This document shows, one piece after another, positions 45,451-57,648 of a stretch of DNA of 64,000 nt (within the stretch, counting starts at the first letter, position 1; the number at the start of each line of letters is the position of its first letter). Made by a program: the position numbers and the translations under genes. Under the pieces are notes generated by a model. The model saw only the letters and a list, made by a program, of their open reading frames with translations. It had not been told where the DNA came from and searched no databases. The stretch spans positions 1 to 64,000 of the forward strand of contig JAYWVB010000087.1 of NCBI GenBank assembly GCA_039881045.1, in the 5' to 3' direction. Source of the DNA: Chaetomium olivaceum. Taxonomy: Eukaryota; Ascomycota; Sordariomycetes; Sordariales; Chaetomiaceae.

Positions 45451-47531
45451 AAGAATTAGGTTGCTTGGATGGCTTCCGGCTCCGGGTTGGGGTAAGGTGA
45501 CGTGACCGTGACATTTCAACAACCGACGACACGACTGAACATCATCATGACGAACAAGCGCCCCCGTGTGGTGAAACATACTCAGACAGAAATCCAATAG
45601 CAACGTCTGATCTATTCGTACTAAGTATTATTGTTTTACTCAAGAGGGTTCTAGAAGTTCAGGCCCTGCATTACTGGCACTGGTCATCCACCAACGGTTG
45701 AGAGTCCGTCATACAAAGCCATCTTCAACTTATAACAAGAAGAAAACAATGCGTGGTAGCGGATTCTACTCTATCCGCACATACTGAGGTATGACTGGAC
45801 TGAGATGCGATGCTTCATCCAGCCTAAGCGTGCAGCCCGACTGCCTCACGCCTCCCACGCCGCGCTCGCACCGAGTTGAGGCATTTTAAACAACACCCAA
45901 ATCTCAAACCTTGATGTTTTTTGCGTTCCCAAGAATTCTGGCTGGTAATAACCTCTCGGGAGCATCCAGTTTTGTACATTTTCACGCTTCGCAACCGCAT
46001 TGGGCCCCCTTAACACAAATAGTCGTCTGTGAAGCTGACAGAGTCTGACGGGAGCTGACATCAGTGACATTTCTTGTTCGGCAACCGGCGGGATGCGATG
46101 CGTGACCGCGGCTCATAACGCACAAAGTCTTCTTTTAATTTTCGGGGGGGCCAAAACGTTCTTGTCTGGACAGGTGGTGCACGAACTTGGTCGGAAACCA
46201 TCGGTATTGGGGGCCGTGTGTGTGTGGAATCTGGATACATCTGCCGTCAGCACCAAGTGCGATGCATCTGCCACCGCAAGTCCGCAGCTGAAAGCGTATC
46301 ATCCAGCAAAATTAGATACAGCAGAGGAAAAAGAACAAGTGTTTTTGGAATCCCCAATCCATGGTTTTGGAGATAACCCGTCAGCTCGGACCCGGACTAT
46401 CCGAGCCCGTGGCTTGGGGCGGACGAACCCGCGACCCCCAAACCCCATCCGCTCCCGGCTGACAGATGCCGGTGATCATTGCGAGGGTCATGAGCGTGGC
46501 TATCCACCAACGGCAGCCAAATGCAGCTTATATATCCGCCGTGTAAGGCTGAGCCTCGGGTGCCTACCCGCAAGACGTTGGGCTGGTCACGATGACCCGC
46601 GCCGCGGGAGAGCCGGGCGGTCCCGAGCCTCTTGCCAGGTATCGACCCGTACGATCGGGTTTCCCGTCGTCATACTCATCTGCAAGGTACTACACTCTGA
46701 CACCAGGTGACGGATACCGGTATGCAAGGTCGCGGCGTGTGGCCGGAAATGGTCCTCGGACCTGCTCGAACCGGTCCTAGCCTTATGTATCCCGCACCCA
46801 TAGCCACCCTGTACTACAATGCGAGGCGGTGAGTTGCCTGTGTATGTTGTCAACGCAATGACGCCGGGAATGTTCTTGTTTTGTTTGATTTCCGAGAATC
46901 GTGCTTGGGAGGGTGTCGGTTTCGAGTGGTGCCCAGGTCTTGGGCCTCGATGACGTTACCTTCCTCTCGGACTTTTACAGCCGTTCGGAGCCACGAATAC
47001 CTCAAGAACCGTCGCAAAATGTGTCCCAGAAGAGTTATCCAAGCGGCTTTCTATGCATGGCTCTTTAGAGTCGAGTTAGCCTCGTCCACTCCCCACGTCA
47101 TAGACGCGAAACACCAACAGCCAGGATGATACTAATACGGACGCTTAGATGCAACATAGAAAATTGCATTCTCAGTAAAAGTGCCACTGGAGCAAACCGT
47201 ATAGCTTACTCCTCGCCCAAGATGCTTTGCATGACCACCTGTGTAAGCCAAACCGTGTAAATGGTGAAAAAAAGGGGGGGGTGGGGCTCGTTGGTAACCC
47301 CTTTTCACCCCCTTTCCACACCACGACCCTTGACAGACTCTCCAAAAAAAGACTCCTTACAATTGTAAATAAGAAAAACACGCAAACATGCATAAACCTT
47401 AACAGACCGGCAGCCCGTGCCATTGCAGAAGCGCTCCCATCCCTTTCCTCCCTCCCTCCCATAGCTCAACAACCCTGTAACTGACTTCCCAAGTTCCAAC
47501 ATGAACCCTTTGTCTTCACAATACCCCCGGT

Positions 47532-47891
47532 TTAGTAATCAACAGTGTCTCCCACCATATTGACCTCAAGGACTTGGCGGCGGCGAAGGAGTACCCGGCG
47601 GTGGCCGAGGCGCCTGCGGGCCGGGGCGGGGATTCGGAGGCGGGGTGGGTGGTCGCGCCGGGGTGGGGAGCGTGTAGGGTCTCGGTTTCCCTCTCTCCGG
47701 GGGGGGGGGAATGGAAAAGCTTCTCTGGGATTGTGTGTCAGGCCATCGTCAAGGTTGAAGAGACTGTCATCGTCGTCGTTGTCTTCGTCGTCTTCGTTCA
47801 TGGAGAAACAACGATGGTTGTGATGCCCTATGGCAAAAGGTAGGGGGAGAGGACAGAGCTCGAGGTGAGAGGTTCCCCGAAGAGTGATCAT
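47532..47891 (-). CDS. Hypothetical acidic/Pro-Arg-rich small protein
   Basis: A 119-codon frame starts at 47891 with context ACAAGATG. It encodes MITLRGTSHLELCPLPLPF, then an Asp/Glu run (NEDDEDNDDDDSLFNLDDG) and a Pro/Arg-rich tail. I do not recognise it. Support comes from a TATA box 155 bp upstream and a clean pyrimidine/CA-rich leader. A 10-G homopolymer (47700-47709) inside the frame makes the C-terminal half unreliable; a one-base miscall there would give a different, Pro-rich tail. Confidence 0.35.
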   Translation of the reverse strand: MITLRGTSHLELCPLPLPFAIGHHNHRCFSMNEDDEDNDDDDSLFNLDDGLTHNPREAFPFPPPRREGNRDPTRSPPRRDHPPRLRIPAPARRRLGHRRVLLRRRQVLEVNMVGDTVDY

Positions 47892-50297
47892 CTTGTCAGG
47901 GTGTTGGTGTGCGGACTTGGAGAAATAAAATGAATATGTGTATGTGGTTGCGTGTTTAGTGAGTGGGATGATGGAATGCAGGGGACTGAAGCTGCTAGGG
48001 GTGTGTATTGATGAGATTTGACCTGAGGCAGCGCCCTCGCCGGCGTCTTATATGCCTTTTGCATCGTCGGCCGAACGTCCATGACCCAAAGACGAGCCAA
48101 ACAACGTCAGTGTCAAGTCTTACGGACAGCCGCGACCTGTAGCACAAAAGTCCGTGTAACGGTGACCGGAGTCACTTTCCAAGACACAGTGTGTCACATC
48201 GCGCGCTTGCGCGCTTGTGAAGACCGAGGAACAAAGGCGCCAGCGGCATGAAGGATCCGACTGAGCCCTACGGAGAGTGTATGAGAACATATGGACCCGG
48301 CATGTGGCGGTGACAGCCCCGGAGGTCCTCGGAACGCGGCGGTCATTGGAGGGGGTTACAATATCGGCCATGCGGCTTCGCGGCTACGGCAGTGAGAGCA
48401 GGATAGGGGCTTGCCTGCGTGACCGGTGACGGATAAACAGTGACGTCGTCAACGGACTGAAAAGTTGGGGGCGACGGATTCTTCCTTAATCGGCAAAACC
48501 ACAGATGAACGCGACACAGCCAACATATTCTGGTTGGTGAGAAACGGGTTGGTTTTGCTGGCGCGTGGCAGGACGAGGCTATGGTATGCGCAGTCCCGCT
48601 GTTGCCTATGACCCAGCAAGTGGTGGGAAATGGCGGAATAGCAAGAATTACCCTGCGCAGCTGCAAGTAAGCAACCTGCAGGGCAGGGAGTTTGGACTGG
48701 CGGTGATGTTGTATGAGCCTGCGCGGGATGTTGATCAGAATCCGGTAGTCCCGCGGCCCGGCTGCCAGGAGAACGGTCCTGTGTGACGACGGCTTCACCG
48801 ACATACAACATGAGGAAACCATGGAAGCTAGGGCGAGAGGCAAGACCCGCTTACGTCTCCGTCCAACTTCGTACCACGAGCGAGTTACCGGCGTGTTGGT
48901 GTTGGGGCCGGAGTGGGCCGGCCCAATAGCGAACCCGTTCTCTCCTACAGCTCCCTGCAGAGCTTCCGCATCTGCAAGTGGCCCGATCTGAGACTGCCGA
49001 GTCCCGCTCCACGGGAGCAACTGCGGGTTGGGCTTGCTTGCATTGGCCCCCGCGGTTGCAACTGACCACCGATAGGGCTGACTGCGATGCTTGGCGGGTA
49101 ATGAATTTGACCAACTCTCCTTTGTCGGCCTTGAGGGGTGTTAAGGTCAGGGGGACAGCCCCCGGGTCCAACGGTCGAAGGACCACAAGAGGCCAGATGT
49201 CGGCTGAGATTCCACAATCTGTCCAGCTGATCCTTGCTCCAAACCGTTGATGCCCCGACTCCTGGGAAATCTGACGTTAGCTTGCAGAATCGTTCTGGTG
49301 TTGAGGACCTCGCCCCGTAGCAGAACCTTAGGGAGGGAAACGCAATAGATAAGGAGGTGTGTCCTCGAGACAAATAAGGTAGGAGGCTGCCCGAAGGGTC
49401 CGGCGGTACTCACCGAAGCGTATCACTGACTGCCACTGCCCTGCCGTCGAGCATCGCAACCGGGCATAGCACTTGTGTCTCGTACTGCGAGCCATGGAAT
49501 GCTCCGCTCGCCGGCCGAGCCGTTTTGTGTTCATTTGATGTAATCGTAATCTATGCAATGCAATGTACCAGTTGCGTGGGGGCACAGCCCCCGCTTCCCC
49601 AACTACAGCAGTTAGAAGGTGTCAGTATGTCAGACATTTGGGTCGCCGGGCTGCTTGCCAAGTGATTCTTCAGCCGGCATTGCATCTTCACAATGCAAGG
49701 CGTCGCATTAGATCCTGTAACATGATCAAGTTCCGTGTAAGTCGTCCTTGACCGGCACGTGAGCACTTGTAACATCAACCCCGGCCCAGTGTAACCCGTG
49801 CCTTCATCAACATAGGGCTGATTGCCGATGCTGACCCTCCATGGGGGCCGAAGGATTGGAGCACAGCTAGACATGTCTCGGACCCGACCACAAAGAATGC
49901 GGGGGACATGTGTCGCTGCATGGCATGTTCCTAGGGCTGAAGGGACAAGAACCGGGGGCAGGGTTCGAGTGGGCCGAGTTTGACATGGAACTTGGTGTTT
50001 TGGAAACCAGCGAGCCGCAGCGAGTCAGTAGGAAGCAAAATGGGAGCCACAAAATTTTCCAGAACTCGAGCAACCCATTAAGTATGACGATTGCCGGCTA
50101 GCTTGGTGACAGAGACATCTGTTCATCTAAAACCCATTAGCCTAGCAACGCCGGATGACGAAACACACGTGCCAGGAAAGCCATCTGCTCCCTTTTCCAT
50201 TGTCCATTCTTTTGTAACCCGACCATTCGCCTTAAACGCCAACCGTTTTGAAAGCTCCCACCTAACCTAACCCCCCCCTCATCATGCATCATCATGC
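47892..50297. other. 2.4-kb gene-free region
   Basis: No recognisable coding sequence. The left end contains the promoter of the small minus-strand gene; the rest shows nothing I can name. Confidence 0.5.
48047..48053 (-). promoter_or_regulatory. TATA box (ATATAAG) for the 47532-47891 gene
   Basis: The minus strand reads GGCATATAAGACGCC about 155 bp before the ATG at 47891, followed by a leader free of other ATG codons over most of its length. Confidence 0.4.
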
Positions 50298-51436
50298 TCA
50301 TCTCCGGTCCCGGCTGCGGCTGCGGCTGCGGCTACGGCTGCGGCTACGAGTTCTGCTCCGCCGGCCGTAACTTTCATAGCTATCGCGGCTAGGGCTTCTC
50401 CGCCGACCGTGACCACGGCCGCCCCTATGGTCTCGGCCTCCGCGGCCCGCTGGTGTCCGCGAGGGGGATCTCGATGTGTAAGACGCCGACCGGGATCGGT
50501 AGCGGCGAGTGCCACTGGCTGCGGGTGACCGAGACCGTGACGCGGATCGGGGACGATAGACGTCGGAACGATGTCCGTAACGGCCTGAGCCACCGGCAGC
50601 TGGTGACCGCCGACCTCGACCGGCCGACGGCCCGCCACCAGAGGGTCCAAGGACGGACCTGACATTGGCCGGGGGACCGCGGGGCCCACGGCGAGCTACC
50701 GGAGGTGAGGGCGAGACTTTGCGGCGGGGGAGAACAATCGATACGTTGATGACACTGCCGTCGAGTTGGGCTTCGTGCATGTGCGTGATGGCAGCCTGCG
50801 CATCGGCCTCGGTGTAGTAGAGGATGTAGGCTGTGCCACGATTTGTGCCGGCTGCCGTAGATGGTTAGGATCACTTTGTAACGGGGTACCTAGGAGGGAA
50901 GGCGGCGGCGTCGCAGGATACGACTCACATTGTCTGTTGACTGGAAGATCAAGATCGTCAATGTTGCCGTACTGGCCGAAGATCTCGTAGAGGTGGTCTT
51001 CGTTGACATTCTTCGTCAGTCGCTCGACAACAATCTGCACAGTTTCCAGTTAGTCGACTGAATTGTTGCAACTCGAGCAAGCTGGATATTTCGAAGAAAC
51101 TGGAATGCTTGCCTTTGTAGACGACTTCTCCAAAGGACTCTCGCTACGGGTCCTGCTGCGAGAATGGGTCCCATCCCGACTGTAGCTTCGGCCACGCGAG
51201 TCACTCCGGGAGCGAGTACGACTGCGGCTTGGTGTGCGGCTCGCGGTGCGACCGCGGCTGTAGCTGCGACTACGGTATTTCGGGGAGCGGACATGACCGT
51301 CCCGGTCGTCGGAACGGCGGCGGCCCATCGGCGAAGGTGAGCGGGAATGGTGCGAGTACGGTGTTCGGGATCGGGAACGGGAACGGGAGGGCTCGTCGAG
51401 AGCCATGGGCTCGGTTTCCCTGACGGGAGAATCCAT
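50298..51436 (-). CDS. RNPS1-like SR protein (RRM flanked by RS domains)
   Basis: Exons (minus) are 51436-51113, 51034-50929 and 50851-50298, giving 327 aa. The N-terminal ~105 residues are an RS-rich domain (SRSRSRTPYSHHSRSPSP). A single RRM follows: IVVERLTKNVNEDHLYEIF (with RNP2-like start), then GTAYILYYTEADAQAAI, QLDGSVINVSIVLP. The C-terminus is a long RS/RG-rich domain ending in repeated SRSRSRSR. One RRM between two RS domains matches RNPS1, the splicing activator and exon-junction-associated factor, acting in nuclear pre-mRNA processing. Intron 1 (51035-51112) uses a GC donor (AAAG|GCAAGC) with CGACTAAC branch site and GCAG acceptor; intron 2 (50852-50928) is GT-AG. The frame is intact. 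Confidence 0.88.
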
Positions 51437-52611
51437 GGTTGCGTGGAAGGTAGCACAACTAGCGTGGCGAGCGAATCAAACGATGCCGGAGGAAGGTGGG
51501 CTTGAGGGTTGGAAGCCGCAACTGATTCAGCTCTGGCGCGCTTGCTCGATGCACGCAGAAAGCAGACAGAAAGACGCGGTACTGCGATAAACACGTGATT
51601 GGACAGCGGAATCAGTCCGCCCCACCTGCCCGTTTTGAGCAGTCCGTTTGCGTCATCCTCTTGGCATCGATTTCAGGGCCCTGAACCGAAAGGCAGGGAG
51701 AAAACAAAATCATCACTTTCCCAAACTCAAAACGGCACACAGGCAGATGCCTGCTCGTAGAGAAGAAGGGACCAAGCTGGTGGACAGATAACAACAGCTG
51801 TTATGAGGCCCACCAGTCGGCAACTAGGATACTAAGCATAATTCCCAGCGGAAATGTTGGAAGTGCACCCGATGGGTGAGTTGGAGGACGCCGGCTCATG
51901 GTCGGTCGACTTGGTCAAGTGGTGATGGTGTTGGCATCCGAAATAAGATCCAAAGAACCGTAACATTTTATGTACGAAGTATTTTATACACAGCATTACA
52001 AGCTTTCTTTGCTCTAGAAGTCTAGGGACCTGAGAGTTGAAATGTTCTATCCGTCCTCCCGGTTTCCTTAGCATCCGATCTACCAAGAAAGTGTTTTTAG
52101 GGGGATCCCAGCACCGCTTCTTACCCCTGGGCCTACATCCACGGTGTTCCCTTGCACTATACATTTAGCAACTTGGGACGTCAAAAAGAGGTGTTCTTAC
52201 TCTGAGGCAATGACGGCAGCACATGGGCAAGATTCAAGCTTCCAGTCCCTGCATTTTCGCGACATCCTGCATCGCTGAGCTGGGCCGTCCTCCCACTTTT
52301 CGCTACGTCACGGCCTGACCCTCATTGGATGAACACCCAAACACCAACTTGGTAGCCTCCAGTAATTCGACACTCGATGGCCTCGCGCTTGACGTCATGT
52401 CATTGATCACCAACGCTACGGTAAAATCAAGTTTGCTAATTTAGAAGAATGATGATAATGGAGAAGAAAGAAACTCAAATAGAGTTGGTTTTCCCCCTGG
52501 GCAGACTCAAATGTGATCCACAACTTACCCCTTACTTACACAACTGAAAGCGTATCTCAACCGTAAGGTACCTAACTTGAACCAACACACCATACTATCC
52601 AATACTACAAC
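51437..52611. other. Divergent intergenic region
   Basis: Separates the SR-protein gene (-) and the coiled-coil gene (+). No coding sequence, repeat or clear motif is seen. Confidence 0.5.
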
Positions 52612-53205
52612 ATGGGTCTCTTCTCTCGCCACGAACCAGTCCAAGAGCCGGCGCCCCAGCGCCAGCCTGTCTATGAAGAGCCGCCCAGGAGACACGGCCT
52701 CTTCGGAAGCAAACACCACTCCCCCACCCGCGCACCCACCAACGCCACCCACAGCACGCGGAGCAGTACCACAACCTCCTCTCCCGACCGCAGCACCGGG
52801 GGCGGTGGCATCTTCCGCCGGTCCACCGATGCCAGCCACAACCCCAGCATGAACAGCAATCAGCGCACTGGCGGCGGCGGCGGCCTGCTCCACAAAGCCT
52901 TCGGTAACCGTGAGGAGATGGACCCCAGCATCGTGCAGGCGCGTGAGCGCCTCATGGGCGCCGAGGCCGCCGAGATGGAGGCGGACCGCGCCCTGATCGC
53001 CGCCCGCGAGAGCGCCCGCGAGGCCCGTGAGCACGTCCGAATGTTGGAGCTCGAGGCCAAGGAGGAGGCGCGGCGTGCTAAGATCAAGGAGCGCCATGCT
53101 AAGGAGTTTTCAAAGAGGGGGAAGATGCTCGGACGTAAGTTCACCGTTGGTTGAGTGTTTGTGATTGGTTAGTTGCTAACGCGGTGTGTAGGTCACGACT
53201 ATTGA
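52612..53205 (+). CDS. Conserved-looking fungal coiled-coil protein, unknown function
   Basis: Exons are 52612-53134 and 53192-53205 (intron GTAAGT..GCTAAC..TAG), giving 178 aa. The N-terminus is polar and low-complexity: MGLFSRHEPVQEPAPQRQP, then S/T-rich and GGGGIFRR, GGGGGLLHKAF stretches. The second half is a highly charged Ala/Glu/Arg coiled coil (about residues 100-165: MGAEAAEMEADRALIAARE). It ends KMLGRHDY. Gly at position 2 is preceded only by Met, so N-myristoylation is conceivable but unproven. No signal peptide or membrane segment. I recognise the general type (small basic/acidic coiled-coil proteins of Sordariomycetes) but no function. Confidence 0.75.
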
Positions 53206-53775
53206 TCGGAGCTGCGGATGGCATTCCGATTTCCTCGAAACACCATTTGATTGATTCGTCGTTTCGAATGGACGTCTCACAGCTTTGAAACTGCCTTTGG
53301 CTTCTTTCCTTTGAATTGTACACTACTGTAATATGTGGCTTTTAGCAATATACCACCAGCGCGTTTCTTGGCTTCATCTAGAAGAAATCAAAATCATTCC
53401 GCGTGAAGACTGGGTCTAACTTCAATGCGAGTTTGGCCGGACGACGCGAGCCAACCCTACAGATGAACAATCCCTCCTCGGTGATTGGGAACGAATTGAG
53501 ATGCGTGAATACGGAATACCTTTCCCGTTAGTAAATGTATGCATACAACTACGTGGGACCGTCCTCTGGTCAATATATCTCCTCGCATGTCTACAAGTAT
53601 CTGAGGTGGTTCCTTGACCGCGTGAGGGTCTGATGGCAGAGAGGCAGGTGGGGCTGTGGGGTTTGTGAGAAGCCGCGACAGGCGTTGCGGGGTCGATTGA
53701 CGCGTCGAGATCAATAACCAACTCCCCGCAGTGCCGCCCTGCTCGCGACATGGCCCGCTGTTGGGCCTAACGCAA
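53206..53775. other. Intergenic
   Basis: Nothing recognisable; probable promoter of the downstream nuclease-like gene. Confidence 0.5.
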
Positions 53776-55361
53776 ATGTATAACAAGCCCGAGGAGATTG
53801 CTGGCTGGGTGCTGCAGTCGGAATCCCACGCTGGTGGCTCTGACGGGGTATGGAGCGGCCTCGGGCCGTCATCTAAGAACGATATCGCGACACCGCCTCT
53901 CTCGACTCCGCGCAGCTCATCGTCAAAAAAGCGGAAACTCGACCGAGACCCAACTCGCGACGCCGAGTCTGCCCACGATGGGGACGTTGACGCCACCCCC
54001 CGATCGAGTCGGTCAGCCATCGTCCCCTTCCATATCCCAACCCCAGTCCTCCCGCGCCCCACAACGCTGGTCTCGGCCCTTCAATCCGCTTCCGCTTCGG
54101 CCTCCGTGTCTCCCTCTGCCTCGAGTTCGGTCACGGACACCAACCATTCCAGTGGCCGTCTAGCTCGCAAATCTCGAGGCCGCTCAGCCAGTCCGGTCAA
54201 GAACATTGTCGGTTTGCAACGTCTGGAAAAGCCGATATTATTTGGGTCCCTGCACGACAACGCCGAGGAGGGGCAGTTGCCCGACGACGTCAAGCAGTTA
54301 TACAGCGATATCTGGGTGGTCGTAAGCACCCAAGGCATTTATCCCGCCGAGGTACGGGATGAAATCGTCCGTCTGAATCGCAAGACCCCTCCATACCAAT
54401 TCCGCCAGCCAGAGGAGTGGCCAGGAAGGTCACCGCACGATCAACACTCGGCGGACCCCTTTTTCGACCTCCTCCCCACCTGGGCCTTTCCCCAAGCCGC
54501 CAACCATCCATCCGTGACCCCAACGAGGCTTGCCCGCGCCGAGTTCCATCACGTTCGCCATCTTGAGAGTGTAGCTCGAGAGTGTTGGACGCGGGGGAAA
54601 AGCGAGGCCTCGTGGAACTCCAACGTCCACGAACCGCTCCTAGCCTTGGCACTATGGAGATACCACGATACTGTCGCCATCGAGAACGCGACATCTGCGA
54701 GGATTCTGCCCGCTTTCATCCCGGCACTTCCTACGGGCGAGGCCGTCGAGGGCAAGATGGTTGACTTCGTGCTTTCTCCTATTCTGCTGGCCAATACCTT
54801 CGCCCCGCCAGGCGCCGCCCGCGAGGATACGGGCGCTGCTATCGCTGCTGCCATCCAGAACAAACTTGCCGCTCAGCCGTCGGCCGGATCCTGCGACCTC
54901 GGCATCAATCAGACCGATTATTCCCCCCTACTGCGCGACCCCATCGCAGTCACGATTGAGACTAAGATTGGCGGTGCCAGCTCTGAGGAGGGTCGGCTTC
55001 AACTGGGCATCTGGACAGCCGCATGGCACGCACGCATGTCCGCGCTAGGTGTTGGCGGAGGGGAGCAAGGCCCCTTGTTGCCAACACTGCCTCTGATCCT
55101 CACACACGACCACGCGTGGTCGCTCTATTTCGCTGCCGACCGCGGCTATATGATGGTGAGTCATGCGCCTCGCTTTTGGGTGTTGCGTTGAGGTTGACCG
55201 GCTGACAAAACCAATAGGAGATACTCGGCGGCATGCATATTGGCACGACAGATACAGTCCAGGGCATCTACCAACTGCTTGCGGTTCTCCGGTTACTAGG
55301 TGAGTGGGTAGATACTACGTTCCGGGAATGGGTCGGCAACGCCTTCTCCCCGCACTCGTAA
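53776..55361 (+). CDS. PD-(D/E)XK nuclease-like domain protein (apparently intact copy)
   Basis: Exons are 53776-55155 and 55218-55361 (intron GTGAGT..CTGAC..TAG), giving 507 aa. The N-terminus (MYNKPEEIAGWVLQSE) is followed by a Ser-rich basic region with SKKRKLDRD, a plausible nuclear localisation signal. The conserved core starts at LEKPILFG and includes LPDDVKQLYSDIWVVV, EASWNSNVHEPLLALAL, KMVDFVLSP (Asp of the motif), DPIAVTIETK (the E-x-K), and RLQLGIWTAAWHARM. This is the layout of the fungal PD-(D/E)XK nuclease-like family. A restriction-endonuclease-like fold and metal-dependent DNA cleavage are possible but not shown for these proteins. It is homologous to the gene at 25633-27321, including intron position. 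The ATG at 53776 is the first in frame. Confidence 0.85.
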
Positions 55362-56209
55362 ACGCTTGAAGAAAAGAGTGCTAAGTTACCTTTTCTACGG
55401 CGAAAATGCGTTTCGGTAATCCGAGGATTTTCAAAGATACCGCAAGGCTGGCCCGTCTGGAACCTCGAGACCGGAAAGGGCCTTTTTGTTTTGGTCAAGA
55501 CGCACCGTCGCGACCAATATTTAGATTGGTCTATGTCATACTCACTTGAAGACCATTAACCCTGGGGGTACCGTGCAGTATGTTAATTACGCCCTTAAAC
55601 TATATACAAGGCAGAAGTGATAGACTGGAAGCCATGAACCATTCGGAGGGGTGTCAGGCCATGGGCTCACACGAGTTGTCGTCCGGTCTGTCCGAAGCAC
55701 GACGGGCTGGTGCTTCACCCAGTCTTTTTCGTTCCCAAAGTTTTTGAATTGGGCAGGCTCCTCGTACCCCCGGGGCGCCTAATGCTGACCCTTACGGCAA
55801 CTACGAGCCCGGCTTTCGACGCCGCATACGTCTCTTCCCTTCCCTTGTGGCCGGCCACGTTGTGAGGTACACGGGAATGGTTCGGTTGGCCTCAAGAAAA
55901 TGGACAACGCGGCGTGGACGTGTGCAATATAGGCATGTCTCGCTAGGCTCTTAAGAGCTGGGCACATACAAAGGAACTTGATATACAGAAAAGCACTTTT
56001 TCTTTAGAATTTAACCCACTCTACATAGCTACTCTACTTCGTTCAACACAAGCACTTTTACCTCAAAACTTCCCACTATCAAAACCTCCCCAAAGTGTGA
56101 CAGGACCATTTTCGGGCTTTCGGGGCAAGAGCAATCATATATTCAGTGTTTACTCTTCAACCTTATTCTCTGCTCCAGTATCGTAACACACCCACACCGC
56201 CCTGGAACT
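55362..56209. other. Convergent intergenic region
   Basis: No gene supported; 3' flanks only. Confidence 0.5.
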
Positions 56210-56741
56210 TCAAACCAGAGCCATCACCCCCGCCACACCCACCATCGCCGCAGCAACCCCCTTCACCAACTGCTCCGTACCCGCCGGACCACCCTCGGCG
56301 CCACTAACCCTCTGCCCATTGACACACACGCACTTCGGGCAATGCTTCTCGGCGCGCAGGATGTTGAGCTCGTCGATCTCCTTGGCGCTCTTGCTGCAGT
56401 CGCACCTCAGCTTGCCCCGTTTGCAGGTGTGGATTTTGCGTTGGACGGTGTCGAAAGATTCCTCCGTGTCCGTGTCCGTGTCCGCGTCCGCGTCAGGGGT
56501 TGGATTGGCGTTCGCGTGCTCTGGGACGGCTGTGGCTGTGGCTGTGGCCGTGACTGTGGTGTCTCCGGAATAGAGGGTATGATGGGAGATGCTGGCAGCT
56601 GCTGGGGCGCCGGTGCTGGTCGAGGGGACTTTACTGGTGGCGGCGTTGTCCGGGGTGAGGGTGTGGGCCCGTGTTGGCTGCCAGGGCCCCAGTCACTCCG
56701 AGGAGAACGGCCGGGAAGATGGCGGGAGCAACGTGGACCAT
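56210..56741 (-). CDS. Small secreted, probably GPI-anchored cysteine protein (one frameshift)
   Basis: The start at 56741 gives a signal peptide (MVHVAPAIFPAVLLGVTGALA). After a frame break at about 56665-56670 (GGG in the ACGGGCCC run, one base too many) the frame reads HTLTPDNAATSKVPSTSTG, then a Thr/Ala and Asp/Thr-rich stretch (TATATATA, DADADTDTDT). A cysteine block follows: TCKRGKLRCDC...HCPKCVCVNGQ. The protein ends with a small-residue spacer and a hydrophobic tail (LVKGVAAAMVGVAGVMALV), which looks like a GPI-attachment signal. Corrected length is 176 aa. I recognise no family; a cell-surface or secreted role is inferred. A TATA box lies 155 bp upstream. Confidence 0.65.
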
Positions 56742-57648
56742 TTTGATAGGTAGTGATTCCGGTGGTATTTGATGATGGTAGTTTTGTAAAGAGACCCTGG
56801 GGTGTATGATACCCAAGGATGACAAGTGTAGAAGGTTGTGTTGAGTACTGATGTTGATAGCGAGGAGGTACAGTTGAGAGGCCAGTTCGTAGGTTATATA
56901 GCCACGCATGCTTTGTTTGATGGCAGGGTGAGATGGCTGTCGTGGTGTTTGTTGAACATTGCATGGCTCACAATGGATGACCAGCTCTGACTCAAAGACT
57001 GCTGGTCTTGATACGTGATCACTGATCCGTGTCACCTGGCAAAGAATCATGAAACGGTGCATCCATCAGCCAGATGATCGTCGTCGCCCTCAGTTTGCGA
57101 GATAGTGTGCTGGATAGAAGAAGTATTGTGAGTTATAACCTGGTTTTCCGGGAAAGTCGAGTCAGTGCCCCCGATATTGTCAGCCCTCGCAACGTGGGGC
57201 GAAGGGGGGTTGGCCGCCTGTGTTGACAAGATCGCCCCGTTCTCATCGCTATTAGCCTCCACCGACTTGGCTGGTACCAACATGACCATGTTGGTTGTTC
57301 CACTCTTTAGAAATGTGACTTGCTATGAAAGAAGGTGGTTGATTGTGGGGAGAAGCTGGTAGAACCCAGGTTTCTATGATGGTGACCTTGAAGCTCGCTT
57401 CTTTGTCCGCGGCCGAAGCACGGGCTGGCCACACAGCAGCAGCCATGCTCCAAGTCCGGACAAAGAATGTAGGAACTATACGCACAATGCTTGCCTATGC
57501 CATCACTTAGTATTGTTGGGGTTTGGAAAAGAAACCTGAAGTCTTGATGTTATCCCCACCCAGACGCCAAGGCAGTGTCGTGACTGTCCCTCCTAGCCCG
57601 GGTATGAGATAGTAGAGATAGTAGAAAGAGACACTCGTAACATATTAC
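56742..57648. other. Intergenic
   Basis: Holds the promoter of the secreted-protein gene at its left end; the remainder shows no gene or repeat. Confidence 0.5.
56895..56900 (-). promoter_or_regulatory. TATA box (TATATA) for the secreted Cys protein
   Basis: The minus strand reads GGCTATATAACC about 155 bp before the ATG at 56741. Confidence 0.45.

Larger units (their letters stand above)
44844..47531. other. Gene-poor region carrying a MITE
   Basis: Apart from the MITE (45173-45450) I see no gene. A TTATATAT box at 46528-46535 precedes a 62-codon frame (46592-46780, +), but nothing recognisable is encoded. Confidence 0.5.

Noticed and set aside
46093..46710. 205-codon plus-strand frame
   Set aside because: It contains a TATA-like promoter motif inside and reads as random sequence; no domain.
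46592..46780. 62-codon frame shortly after a TTATATAT box
   Set aside because: TATA position is plausible, but the peptide is Arg/Gly-rich with no homology, and no continuation by splicing was convincing.
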